Below, in pieces: positions 11,753-22,357 of a DNA stretch of 64,000 bases. The stretch lies in contig JARKIF010000009.1 of assembly GCA_029378245.1 (NCBI GenBank), positions 1,984,001 to 2,048,000 on the forward strand, in the 5' to 3' direction. The position numbers and the translations under genes were made by a program. The notes under the pieces were generated by a model, which saw only the letters and a program-made list of their open reading frames with translations, had not been told where the DNA came from and made no database searches. The first letter of the stretch is position 1. Each line of letters opens with the position of its first letter. The DNA comes from Roridomyces roridus. Lineage: Eukaryota > Basidiomycota > Agaricomycetes > Agaricales > Mycenaceae.

Positions 11753-13932
11753 TCACGACGACGCGTCAGATTCCGGTTCGCTGCTGTCAACATCATCCGA
11801 ATCCTGAAGGGCCCCAAATCTGCCGGAGCCAACGTGGAGAGCATCGGACTCGGAGTCTGATTCATCGCTCACGGGTGGCGACTGCGCTGGCTCGAGTGCA
11901 TCTTCTGCTTCATCCTCCTCGCTCTCTGCCTCTTTCTCCTCACTTTCCTCATCACTCTCGCCCTCTTCCTCGCGCGGTATCCAAATCCCCATCTCAGCAG
12001 GAGTGTCTGAAGCAGAACCATCCGACTCGGGTGGCCAGAATGCCCAAGCAACCCGTCCTTCCGCGAGCGATCTCATAACTATATCAAGGTGAGCTGATGC
12101 TGAATGGTTCGACAACTACGCACTGGCATTACCAGCCCTATGAATGTCGGGGCGATTCGCTTTCGCAGTGACCCACTTTTTCTTGTCGGCGTAGGCAATG
12201 AGCACATCCATTGCTGTCCACTTGAGTTCCTTGGGTCGGCTGGCAGCAGGCCGTTCGCCATTGCGCCACGTACGCTTGTCTTCCTCGGGTACATCCACCT
12301 CGGCAGGGTGCGAAAGACGGTAAATTTGTTCGAGAGGAAGGAGTTCTGCTGCATGGTATACGCAAGATGGGAGAGCTGAAATTCTGGAGATGGGCAGGAC
12401 GCCGGAGAGGACTTGCAACTCCATCGGGACATAGTTTGGGCACACCAGTCCGGGACAGTCCACCAGACGGACATCAGGTGTCCAGAAGAGCGTCTGGAAG
12501 TGCTTGGTCTGGACGAGACGTTAGCGAAACGCAACACTGAGGAGGTCAGCGTACCTTTCCTGGGGTCTTTGATGCCCTGACTTTGCTAGTGCCGAACAGA
12601 GCATTCAAGAGGGATGACTGAAGACTTGTCAAACGCGAGCGACAAATTGGTTGCAGAAGAAATCACCTTGCCAACATTTGGCTGCCCTATTATTTTTCTA
12701 TTGGACGTCAAGTTGAGGATGTTATTTTATTCGACGAACCAATTAATCCAATAGTAAGAAATTTGGGTTCCGCTTCAGACGCATCGTCATGAGGAACAGC
12801 AGGTCCGCCAACAAAAGTGCCTGCTTTATCATCTTGTGCCGACACGACTCGTTGCCAGTCTATCTCTCGTTTAACGGGAGGTTTCCAACTTGCCAGACGT
12901 GCGGGGTTGGCTTGAACCTTCTCCGGAGGTTGGAGCAATGCTGCATGCTCCTCACGTATAGCTTGGACCAACAGATGTCGGAAAGACTCCGGAAGCTTCG
13001 GTTCGCGTTGTTTCCGTCCCTGCAAATCTCAATGAATTGATCGTCGGGCGACATTGCAAATCATGCCTACCTGATGCACAGAGGTCATTTCCTTTTCCAT
13101 GTACGACTCCACTTGCACGATCCTCACACCTGGAAACTTGGTTTCAAGATATCGTGTCCAGGCGTCTGCTCTCTCTGCCCCGGCAATGTCGACTTTGGTC
13201 AGCACCAAGATGACACGCCGGTCAGAGAGATATTCTCGAAGCGAAGGGGGATAGTGCAAAAGCGGGGCTCTGGAATCGAGGAGGACGAGGATTATTTGCG
13301 ATATTTCTGTAACCCGCCATCTGAAGCTTCTGTATAAGGAGAATAGGACGTGAATGGTAAGCGACGTACAGTTGCCTCCAAACTTCGATGTTCCTCTCAT
13401 AATATGTGGTCGAACGAGGCATCGTCGTGGGTTCCGGAGGGATTTCGTCCTCCCCGAGTGGCTCCTGGATCTCCGCAAGCTTTTGCCACTCTTCGATGGC
13501 TTGATCTGTCTGAGAAATCCACTTGCGAAAAACACCTTCCTCGTTGCGCTCCACCTCGGTTTTGCTCATCTCGAATCGCCACTTGGGTCTCCGCGGACAA
13601 CTCAAAGTCGTGTCACCAATACACTCGCCACAGGAATCATGAATTTTCGGCTCCATGGGTGGAAACTGGTGGCTTTGGGCCGCGATGGGCCGAGTGAGAG
13701 GGAGGGTAGCGGCGAGATATTTGGTTTGTTCGAGGAAGGCGTCGGGGAGCTTGACAAATGCGGATTGGAGCTTCCTGGCCGACTGTATCGCGTCCGAGAC
13801 AGGCAAGGCATGCTTGCCTTTGCCTGGCTGCTTCTTGGGCTCGGGGGCAGGGACATCGCCGCGCTTGATCGCTTTCTTCAATTTCTTCCTAGCCGCCAAG
13901 GCGTTGGTTGCGGTCGGCTTGCGACGAGGCAT
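11753..13932 (-). CDS. GNL1-type circularly permuted GTPase
   Basis: Belongs to the YlqF/Lsg1/GNL1 GTPases, whose G motifs run G4-G1-G3 and which act in nuclear or cytoplasmic ribosome assembly. It starts MPRRKPTATNALAARKKLKK, close to the basic start of animal GNL1. ILVLTKVDIAG (G4) is followed by GQPNVGKSSLL (G1, built from two exons across introns near 12660-12715 and 12615-12665) and later VDCPGLVCPN (G3). The C-terminal region has WTAMDVLIAYADKKKWVTAK and a very acidic tail rich in Glu, Asp and Ser. Donor at 13386 and acceptor near 13330 join VWRQL to WRVTEISQ. No broken motif is seen. Which ribosomal particle it serves cannot be read from sequence. Confidence 0.88.
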
Positions 13933-14069
13933 AATAATGAAGGCTAGTCTCCCGCAGACAGACTATAGTCTTTGAGTGGGAGGATGTCGTCGTAAATGTC
14001 GTTCCAATCAATGAGAGAGCAAACATCGAGCAATGCCAATGTGCTGCTTTGATCCAAGACATATGCCCG

Positions 14070-16199
14070 ATGACTTCGCCCACTGACATTTCCCCCAACG
14101 CCTCTCCCGTCCTAGCCAGTTCCAAGCGCCAGCCGCGCAGGGGTCCGCCCGAGTCCAAGCATCTACAGCGACAGAGGCTTGCTGGAAAATGTCCCTATCC
14201 CCTTGCGTATACCAAGCATGTCTTCGAACTGTGCGGCCCTCGTCTGCTTTCTACTCGGCCAAGCCTTAATACACCATTTCTCAGCGAGTCTCTCGATATG
14301 CGCCTCATTAACCATCTGAATAATGGTTCCGTCTCTTTCGTCGACTTTTCGGACCCAAACTGGCGGGCGGAGGAGGGATCAGCGACGCCGGAACGTTCAC
14401 TGGACCTTGGCTGTGGAGTTGGTCCACTACCCATGCTGTAGACGCTTCATTCACCGTCTCGCAGACCGGTTCCTGGGTCATTGATGCTGCCAAAGAGTGG
14501 CCAAACTGCGACTTTGTGCGTCGACTATGCTGCTTCCCTCTCTTTTGTCCTGATACGCTTTTACAGGTTGGGTTTGACTTGGTTGACGTCCAAATACCAC
14601 TCAGGACACTTCCCCCAGAGTACGCATCTATAGCAGAGCGTATATCCTGGGTCCATGGCAACTTGTGAGTCCTCTTTCCGCCCTTACTCAACTCAAATAA
14701 ACGTCTCCTCAGCCTCACCAATAAACTTCCATTCGAGGACGATGAATTTGACCACGTACATATACGTGGCATCTCTCAAGGCGTCCCCGAAAACAAGGTG
14801 ATTCATCATGTACATCACCTGAGAACCGCCACTCAATTGCTGCACTAGTGGGGCACCTTATTTGAGGTTGGTTAGACGTCTACAATGCCTCTCAGTTCCC
14901 AACTACGTTTCAGGAAGTCAGTCGTGTGCTGCGCCCCGGAGGTGTCGTGGAAATTATGGAAGATGGCAAGTTGCATAATACGGACACTGCGACTTGGGCT
15001 GATGATTATTCTCCAGATATTATATTTCCGCTGTTACCCAAGTGGTTCACCGCTCCACTGCGCTCGCGAACCCGGCGAGCGACATCGGTGGTGCACTATC
15101 CTGACGGAACACATCGAGGGTTATTTCCCTTTCCCGATACGCAATCGGATGCAGCCGCTCATGACCATGCTCTCCTCGAGTCTCTGTATAAAACTATTTT
15201 CTCGAGTCGATTCATCAATCTCAATCCCACAGGTCAGTTCTTTCTTTCTTCGCTGAACCCAGTCCAACATCATCTACAGCCATCTTACCCAGCTACTTCA
15301 CAACATACTTTAGGCATGTCACGCTGGGTCCGGTCATCAGCTTCTTTATGCCCCCGATCCCTCCATTGCAACCTCTCCCTCCGCAAATCATAACATCATA
15401 TGTTATAGATCCCAACTCTGACACGCTCGATTCCCGGACTTCAACTGTATTCGCTTCCCCGAACGAAGTCAGACCGACGTCGTTATCATTCTCATCCGTT
15501 TCCACCTCAACGGCGGATTCCTCCCGATTATCTTCCATGTTCACAGGAACACGGAGAAAATCATCCTCCGTGTCCACCTATGACAGCCCGGAGGACAGCT
15601 CCCTTTTTACAAAGCCGAGCAGTGATCCTCCAAAGAGTCCTTCTCCGTTCAAGAGTTTTGTTTTGGACGGAGGGATGGATGATGAAGAACCGGCCATGTC
15701 CCCATACCGGATACAGATGCGCAATAACTTGAATCTGTTTAATGAGCGAGCATTGGCCATGCATCTCTACCGTTCTTATCAGGTGGTTCTGGCTTGTCAG
15801 GAGGAGATGTGGGAGGAGCTCAAAGACCGGATACGGAATAGAAAGGCGGAGCTCAAGCCATTCGGGTGGGATGATGACGAGGAGTTGGAAGAGCTGCAAA
15901 GTCGGAAAAAGTTTGAGCTGCTTGTTGACCGTTATAGGACGTGAGTGTGTCTGTCCTTCCTTCATGCTTGCTGAGCGAATGTGCTTTGCAGAGATATGCA
16001 AACACGGACTGCGCTGTGGTGTTCACTAACTGGGATCGGCTGGCAATTTCCTCCACGGGAACCGTTGTCCAAGGCCGAGTTGATTGAGGAGGAGCGTATT
16101 CGGGCGGCGATGTTAGAGGCACGGGCGTATGCCGAGTCGGACGATGGACCGCCGCAGCCGTGCCGGTCCCTTCGAGTGCTTGTAGGATACAAGGCATGA
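14070..16199 (+). CDS. SAM-dependent methyltransferase (class I)
   Basis: The ATG at 14070 starts MTSPTDISPNASP. Motif I is LDLGCGTGSWVIDAA, assembled across an intron that begins right after LDLGCG (about 14414). It is followed by VGFDLVDVQIPL (motif II) and RVLRPGGVVEIMED (motif III/post-I). FDHVHIRGISQGVPENKW lies between. A long Ser/Thr-rich low-complexity insert (about 15420-15660) separates the catalytic fold from a conserved C-terminal helical part (NLFNERALAMHLYRSYQVV). Several short introns are present. Substrate is unknown; fungal relatives are annotated only as methyltransferases. It ends 99 bp before the hAT-like element. Confidence 0.8.
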
Positions 16200-16298
16200 A
16201 TGTACTATTAAGGGAATTATGTGACGCGTGAACTGGACATTTATATGATGAGTCGCTCATCCCTCGCAATGTTCCCTCGTCAGAACATATGAATTAAT

Positions 16299-16750
16299 AG
16301 GACCGGTGTTTATCCCATATAAGGTCAGATCCGAAAATCGACCCTCTCCAACTTTTTGTCCGGACTCGGCGTCGCGCGGACGTCAATTTTTTTGTCCGGA
16401 CTGTGTTGTAACATCCAGATTTTCCCGAATTTTTGTCCGGACTGGCTTGAGATCAGCCCATCAAAATCGCCCAGAAATCCTCCAAAAATGCAGAAAATTC
16501 GGCAAAAAAATCCTACAGGTCAGAGAAGTGCCCGGAATGCTCAAATCCGCCACTCGAGCTCCATTTTTGTATGTGATCACGACATTGGCATCTTTGACAC
16601 CCCGTGGGTCCGCCTTTTTGTCCGGACTGTGAACCGACCTGACCAGGACTAAGGTCCATTTTGTCCGGACTGCGATCCTACCTAATCGTGAGCTCGAGCT
16701 TTTTTGTCCGGACTCCGGATCCAACCTCACTAGGGATAAACACCGGTCCT
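16299..16750. mobile_element. hAT-like non-autonomous DNA transposon (MITE), 452 bp
   Basis: Perfect 18-bp terminal inverted repeats, AGGACCGGTGTTTATCCC at 16299-16316 and its complement at 16733-16750. Similarity continues imperfectly inward for about 18 more bases. The element is flanked by an identical 8-bp direct repeat, GAATTAAT, at 16291-16298 and 16751-16758. An 8-bp target duplication is characteristic of hAT elements. Inside, the motif TTTTTGTCCGGACT occurs six times in one orientation, and there is no transposase reading frame. It lies between the 3' ends of the methyltransferase and the WD40 gene. Confidence 0.85.
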
Positions 16751-16807
16751 GAATTAATGCGTAAATAGGTGCATGTACAGATAGCATGGAACCCAAAGCG
16801 TAAACGA

Positions 16808-19800
16808 TCAACCCATGGACTTTTTCCGTTTCTTCCCGTTCACCATCGGTATCGAAGGGGTATCAGCCACTGCCGGTACCAGGACGTCCTTCTTCACCGC
16901 TATTTGATTTTGTCTCACCGGGGTAGAATGAGAGTGAGGGGTTTTGCCATTGGCGGCACCGTTCGTCACGCCATTCTTTCGAGAAGGCACCGGCTGGGTA
17001 GCTTTGGCTGGAAAAAGACGCGTCAACAAGGCGAGAGAAGGAGCAGGCACACAAACCTTTCAGAGTATGCGATTTGAACAGATCAACCATGGCCCCCATT
17101 TCAGCTTCGTCCACTTGTCGTGAACCGCCCGCACTGGCCAAGAGAGCAGGCTCAGAGTCGTCAGCCATCTCGACGTCTTCAGTCTCCAGAGATTCTGGGA
17201 GCACTTCGATCTCTCTCGGTTTCAAGAAACCAGCCATCAGAGAATCGAACAGGTCCTCCAAAGGCGGCATCTGATACGCAGCTTTGTCAAAGACCTGACT
17301 GGCATCGTGCCCCGTCCAGGGCCGAGCCGTGGATGCTGGCAAGTCGGATCGCGAGCCACTGGGCTGTTCGCCGAAAGCGGACTTGCCAAAGATGTCCTGG
17401 AAAAGGGTCCGTCGTTGAGGAGCAGAATCCGTCATCATTGCTCTCGATACGGCACCATCGTCCTTGGCGACGCTGACATTGTCGCCGAGGACGACCAGCC
17501 TCCAGTCATGGGTGATGGCGACAAGACTGAACGTTGAAGGGACAAGTGGATACCAGGCAACGTTCCGGAAATTCAAGGGCACCGTGAGAGCCTTGATAGC
17601 CTTGACCGAGTTGACACTGAAGAGGGCGATTCGAGATTTTACACGCTCGCCAACCGAGGAGACTACGGCGAAAGTGTCCTCGCGTGGATGGGATACCAAG
17701 GCTCGTATCGGCCCAGGGCTCTTGTGATGCCACCGCACTGAATGAAAGTAAATCAAACCGTGCAAGATGATATGGAGACGACACTAACCGCGCTGGTCGA
17801 CAAGGTCCCAGAGAACAAGGTCCACCGGTCCAGCAACCGCCAAGTAACGACCAGCTTTCCCGATGAAATGGGAGGCCTTGAAATCTCCGCACTCGGGCGA
17901 TGCCAACGTATGGCGCACAAGGTTGGTCGAAGGGTCGAAGAGCACTGTGCGATGCGGAAGCGTTACGGCAAGCAGTGAGCCATCCGGAGACCACGAAACG
18001 TGAGAGGGTATCTCATTTTGAAAGTTGAATGAGGAACGAGCGACCCAAAAGTCTTCCGCGTCCTTGGCTACGTGCAATCGCCAAGTTTTCGCGTTGCCGT
18101 CTCCGCCAGCTGTTGCTAGAAACAGCGGGTGGCCCTCGGATCCGGGGCTGAAGGCGACATCGGTGACCTTTTGCAGACCGTGTGGACGGTCTACACGGGT
18201 ATTGAGTATCCAGAAACCAGCCTTGCGGTCCCACCACCAGATTTTCAAATATGATTCGCCGTGAAGATCTTCGTCTCCCTCTCGGGCGTCTATTGTGGCC
18301 AACCAATCACCTGATGGCGAGAGGATTGCTTGCTCGACACGACACGGTTCTAAGGGTTTTTCATCCCGTCGGGACACTCTGTTGGACGGGGATACCTCTA
18401 GTTCAGAGATGAGCGTAGATGATATCGGAGAGTAGATTTGAAGGGAAGATGGATGTGAAGAGGGCAGGATGAGTGTTGAGGTGAGTGTGTGGACCGAAAG
18501 CGGTGTCTGTGAGTTTCTAGAGGTAGACGGAGCATTGTGGATGGCTGTCGGATCTGAAACGCAAGTTAGCGAAGAACTAGGGTAACCAAGAGAACCAACC
18601 TAGTTTTAATCGCGAATAACTGCGCGATATTTTAAGAGATGCCGCCCCAATGAAGGTGTATGTAGCGTCGGCGAGACCCAGAAGATACTCCTCCTCGCCA
18701 CCAGTCATTGTGCACACGCTGATGGTTTTAATCGGAGAGCCGACTCGCGGTACAAACTCCCTCTTCCCTGTATGAAGTTGCCAGATGACTAGGACGGACT
18801 CCTCTCCACCGCTGAGGAGGTATGCGCCATTGGGAGTGAATGCGACGGAAGAGACTGCGTGTGCGTGCCAATGCATGATGGCCGTCTGTGACTTCTTTTC
18901 AACTCCGACGGGCTTGTGGACTTGTTCGTCATTGAGACAATACCACAATCGGATGCACCCTTTTTCATCGCCTGTCGCAAAATATTCCTCTGTTGGATGG
19001 AACGCGAGGCAGGTCAACCGCTCCGGAGACACATACTTGGTGAACCCGGAGCTCAAGGCAGCCGACGACGCCACATATGCTTTGTGTCCAGAGATTCCGA
19101 CTAGCCATGCACCGTTGGGAGAAAAAGTGAGGCCGACCGGTTGTCGCATCTTTCCCACAGGCGTGATTTGGGAGGATTTTTGCGCGGTCGACTGCGATGC
19201 GACCTCCGCAGGTTTCAGGGACACTTGTAGGACAATCCCGTGCTCGCCTGCAAAAATATCAGTCCTTGTCAGCATACGGCGAATTGCCGCCACGCACCGC
19301 CGCCTTTTTTTCCTGGTCTCGAAACCGAAACGAAAACTGAATCTTTGAAGTTTTCGTGGGCACATATGTGGTGTATGGGTTGCGAAATGTCGATTATTTG
19401 GAGGAGAGTGGCTTCCAGAAAGTCCCAGACAGCCAAAGAGCCCGCCGAGGAGCCCGTAATGAGCTGGAATGCGTTATGTGGGTTGAGCACAGCGCATGTT
19501 ACGGTGTCCGACGCGTCGTCGTAGCCCGCCGGACGCGGAATGGAGAGGGTAGAAACGACCTTGCCCGTTGTCGCCGCGTATATACGAACGGAACTACCGA
19601 CCAAGGAGAAGAAATGACTGCAAGACGAGTTTTTAAGGTCCTGATCGCGGGTAGGGGTGTACAACGCACCTTCCATCCTTGGTGAAGATTGGAGGGACGC
19701 TGCTCACGAGGGAGTCTGTGAGGGATGCCCAGTCCCAGGACGGGCTGGAGGACGGCTGAGCCGCAGGGGGTGGCACACGCCGTTTTGGAGCGGCGGCAGA

Positions 19801-19917
19801 CTGCTCCTTGGCCTTTCCCTTGGCCTTGCGAGACGAAGCTGACTTGTGGGCCTTTGGCTGGGCGGGACTCTGAGGGAGCGGTATTTCGTGCGCCTGCCTG
19901 ACGCCCGACGCTGCCAT
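16808..19917 (-). CDS. WD40 protein of the small-subunit processome (Utp17/Nan1, WDR75-like)
   Basis: Nan1/Utp17 is a t-UTP component needed for rDNA transcription and early 18S rRNA processing in the nucleolus. The ATG at 19917 begins MAASGVRQAHEIPLP, followed by a Lys-rich segment. WD-type repeats are visible throughout, e.g. NAFQLITGSSAGSLAVWDF, EYFATGDEKGCIRLWYCL, NGAYLLSGGEESVLVIWQL and LFLATAGGDGNAKTWRL. The C-terminal part has MPPLEDLFDSLMAGFL and ends in a basic tail (KKRKKSMG) typical of nucleolar proteins. Several short introns interrupt it (around 19265, 18590, 17780 and 17050). Assignment to Utp17 rests on order and character of repeats, not on an alignment. Confidence 0.75.
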
Positions 19918-19981
19918 TGAGAAAAAAGTCAAGGGACCAATCACACGATGGTGATCCTATCAATTCCTCTTGACCTCTGCC

Positions 19982-20375
19982 ATGGCCGACTCGGAGTTCT
20001 GCGCAAGCTCATTATTGAGATGCAAACCCTAGTCGGCAAACGGCTGGTCAAGGCAGCTCTTCATGCAGTTCCCGGTTGCTATTCCTATTTGCCTCTAGTC
20101 ATCCTCCAACCCAAAGTCGCGAAAGTCGCACGAATTCGCAATCTGCCTGCACGCGACATTACCAGTGCAGCGGAAGTCATCCATGAATTCTTTGCCTATC
20201 TGCGTTCGGAATTGAGCATTACTCAAGTACAACTCGAAGATGAAGTTTGCTTTCTCGACGATCGTATACCCGAACGTTATCAGTATAATTACAGGCGCGT
20301 TCTCTCCAATCCTACAACCTTCAGCTCACTGGTATCATCACAAGCTGGAAGAGGCCAAAGCTTTCGAGGGGGAGG
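19982..20375 (+). pseudogene. decayed copy of the small protein gene at 30884-31289
   Basis: The nucleotide sequence from about 19950 to 20450 matches, in inverted orientation, the intact gene near 30.9-31.3 kb, including upstream GATCCTATCAATTCCTC and downstream TTTCAGACGCGCG. Relative to the intact copy, 16 nt are missing directly after ATGGCCGACTCGGA, so the normal start is out of frame. The single intron's donor has changed from GT to GC at 20295-20296. A longer frame from an ATG at 19948 bypasses the deletion but would add unrelated residues. Function of the family is unknown. Confidence 0.7.
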
Positions 20376-20452
20376 CCACCTAATCCGCTAGTGCAAGCCC
20401 TAATCTCTTCTTTCAGACGCGCGCGCGCGACTAGTTGGCGTATCAAAGCTCC

Positions 20453-20560
20453 GACAAGTTCTGGACGCGCTGGGCCGGGAAATACTACTGTAGGTTCAAC
20501 GCCCGGGAGCAGGAGGAATCGATTCGAGTTGGAGGAGAGGCAGTGAGGTATTTTGCCAGA
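20453..20560 (+). repeat. stray copy of the upstream region of gene family Y
   Basis: About 100 bp (TTCTGGACG..GCTGGGCCGGGAA.. to GAGCAGGAGGAATCGATTCG) resemble 34740-34830 and more weakly 22143-22265. Those two stretches lie upstream of the two copies of the unidentified gene described at 20732-21738. Here the segment is attached to the decayed small gene instead, so it was moved without its gene. Confidence 0.5.
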
Positions 20561-20731
20561 GATAGTGGGTGGCATCGACCAGACGGTGGCCCATTCTTTC
20601 ATGTACTATACACAAGAAAACGATCTAATTTTAACAAAACATCCAAGCAAGCAAGTGCACTTGCTTGCGCTGAGATTCACCATATGTTCCGACGGGATTT
20701 CTCCCTAGGTTTGAGCCAACCGATTTCCCTG

Positions 20732-21738
20732 TTATAGTATTAGAGGAAAGGGCCAGAAACTAAATGAAACACGCACCAAACCTCGAGCCTCCAAGGTGGC
20801 CCTGAAAGACTCGATCTCAGTGCGCTCGATACGGAAGTTGAGTTCCCATTGCTCGTGTTGAGGCTCTGGATCGCAAATGCCCACCAGAGGTGTTTCCATG
20901 AGACTCAATGTCACCAGCAAAAGGCCGCTTCTGGATAGCGATTTTCTCCACAGCGTGGTAGGGGAGACGGTACGGGTAGACTAAGCCGTGCTGTGAACAG
21001 AGGTGAGCGAGAGCAAGTGATGACAATTCACCCAACACTTACATTAGGATCCGGATGTTCATGTAGATAGTACGATTGTCGAGCCGAATCGGCGGTAAGA
21101 TCGTGGGGCAAGGCGTATTGCTGCATCGTCTGCCCGAAGAAGCTCTTGAAGGTTTGGCTGGTCCAGGGCAACCAAAGCGAGGAACATGTTTATCTGTAGA
21201 ACATGACGAGAGATGGATGTCACTCAGGACTCGAACAAAGGAGCTGGCCGCTGTTTTGTCCCCTGCGATTCACGCGTTAGTCGGAAAGAGATCAAGTCGT
21301 CGAATCATGCACCTGGCCAGTCCGTTTCCACAAAGTCCTGAACCTTGCCTCAGTTTCAGTTTCAAAACCACTAAGAGTCCCACCCACAGTGGCCACAGAG
21401 ACCACATCTTTGATTGTGGCGGCCCAGTCGGCCCAATCCTCCCCTTGGGGCTGAACGAGGTCCGTAAAGATTCGCTGGACCAGGCGGGCGGAGAAGTCGA
21501 AAGCAGGCCCTGGGAGAGCACGAAAGAGGTAGGGGAGGTGGTCGAAGACGGTGTCGGCCATGAACGATCCAGTCGGAAGACAGGAAGGCTGGGCAGTAGT
21601 TCAGAGCACAGCGATAAAGATGACAGACACGCGACTTACAAGTGAGTCCACAAGGTACTTGCATTGCCTGGCAGCGTCTTGGACATGCTGTGGTTGATTT
21701 GCGACGCCCACCAGAAGAAGATCGGTAGCGTCTTGCAT
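20732..21738 (-). CDS. unidentified multi-exon gene, family Y (model incomplete)
   Basis: The ATG at 21738 starts MQDATDLLLVGVANQPQHVQ. A GTAAGT intron (about 21592-21642) joins it to an exon containing ADTVFDHLPYLFRALPG and LVQRIFTDLVQPQGEDWADW. A downstream exon has SFFGQTMQQYALPHDLTADS and another HGLVYPYRLPYHAVEKIAIQ, then by a 49-nt intron EPQHEQWELNFRIERTEIES. The join between about 21180 and 21320 could not be made in frame, so either an exon is mis-set or the copy is damaged. I recognise no domain. A second, clearly broken copy is at 34013-34332. Confidence 0.45.
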
Positions 21739-22142
21739 GGACTGGGTATGGTTCGGAAAAGAGAAAAAAGAATCGCGTCCAAATTCGGTCTTGTCGTATA
21801 ACGTCGAACTTGAGGATTATATTGCGCCGAATGCAGCACCGAGAGACCAACACTTTTCGTGTACCAGTCTGCGTCGCCTGTGAGTGAGCCGGAAAAATTG
21901 GGCGGGACTTGACTTGCCGCAGTTGATGCGTTGATGGCCAATCAAGCCGCGGTTGATGCATGATGCGGCAGTCGCAAAAGGGTCATTGCAATAAAAGTCA
22001 TTCGTCGGAGGTGGCGGACCCCAGCAGTTTGAGCATAGGTTGCGTTCTGTAAAGACTCGGGACCCGCTCCAGCACCAGCAGGAAGTACGAGGGACAGAAC
22101 TGCTCGGAAGTTCTTTCCTATGTAATAGAACCGCCGGCGACA

Positions 22143-22265
22143 TATTCTGTCAAGCAGTCCGGTTCTGGGTGTGCCGGACCGGAATTGCTCTCTGGGTGCA
22201 GCGCTCCAGAGTAACAGAGCACCAAACGGAATCGGAGGTGAGAGAGACAGCGAGAGAGAGGAGAT
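22143..22265 (-). repeat. upstream region shared by family Y copies
   Basis: Related to 34730-34840 and to the stray segment at 20453-20560: motifs CATATTCTG, GGGCCGG/GGACCGG AATTGCTC and GAGAGAGACAGCGAGAGAG recur in the same order. In this copy it sits about 400 bp upstream of the family Y start codon. It may be promoter or 5' untranslated sequence. Confidence 0.4.
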
Positions 22266-22357
22266 ATGGTGCGATCTGCATGTTACGTGTTTGTACATGT
22301 CCCAAAATTCCCAAGAAACCCTCCCCACGCCCACCACCGATTCCTATCTTGCACCAC

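Noticed and set aside
16306..16652. Two open frames inside the hAT-like element
   Set aside because: They arise from the repeated TTTTTGTCCGGACT motif and match no transposase pattern; the element is too short to encode one.
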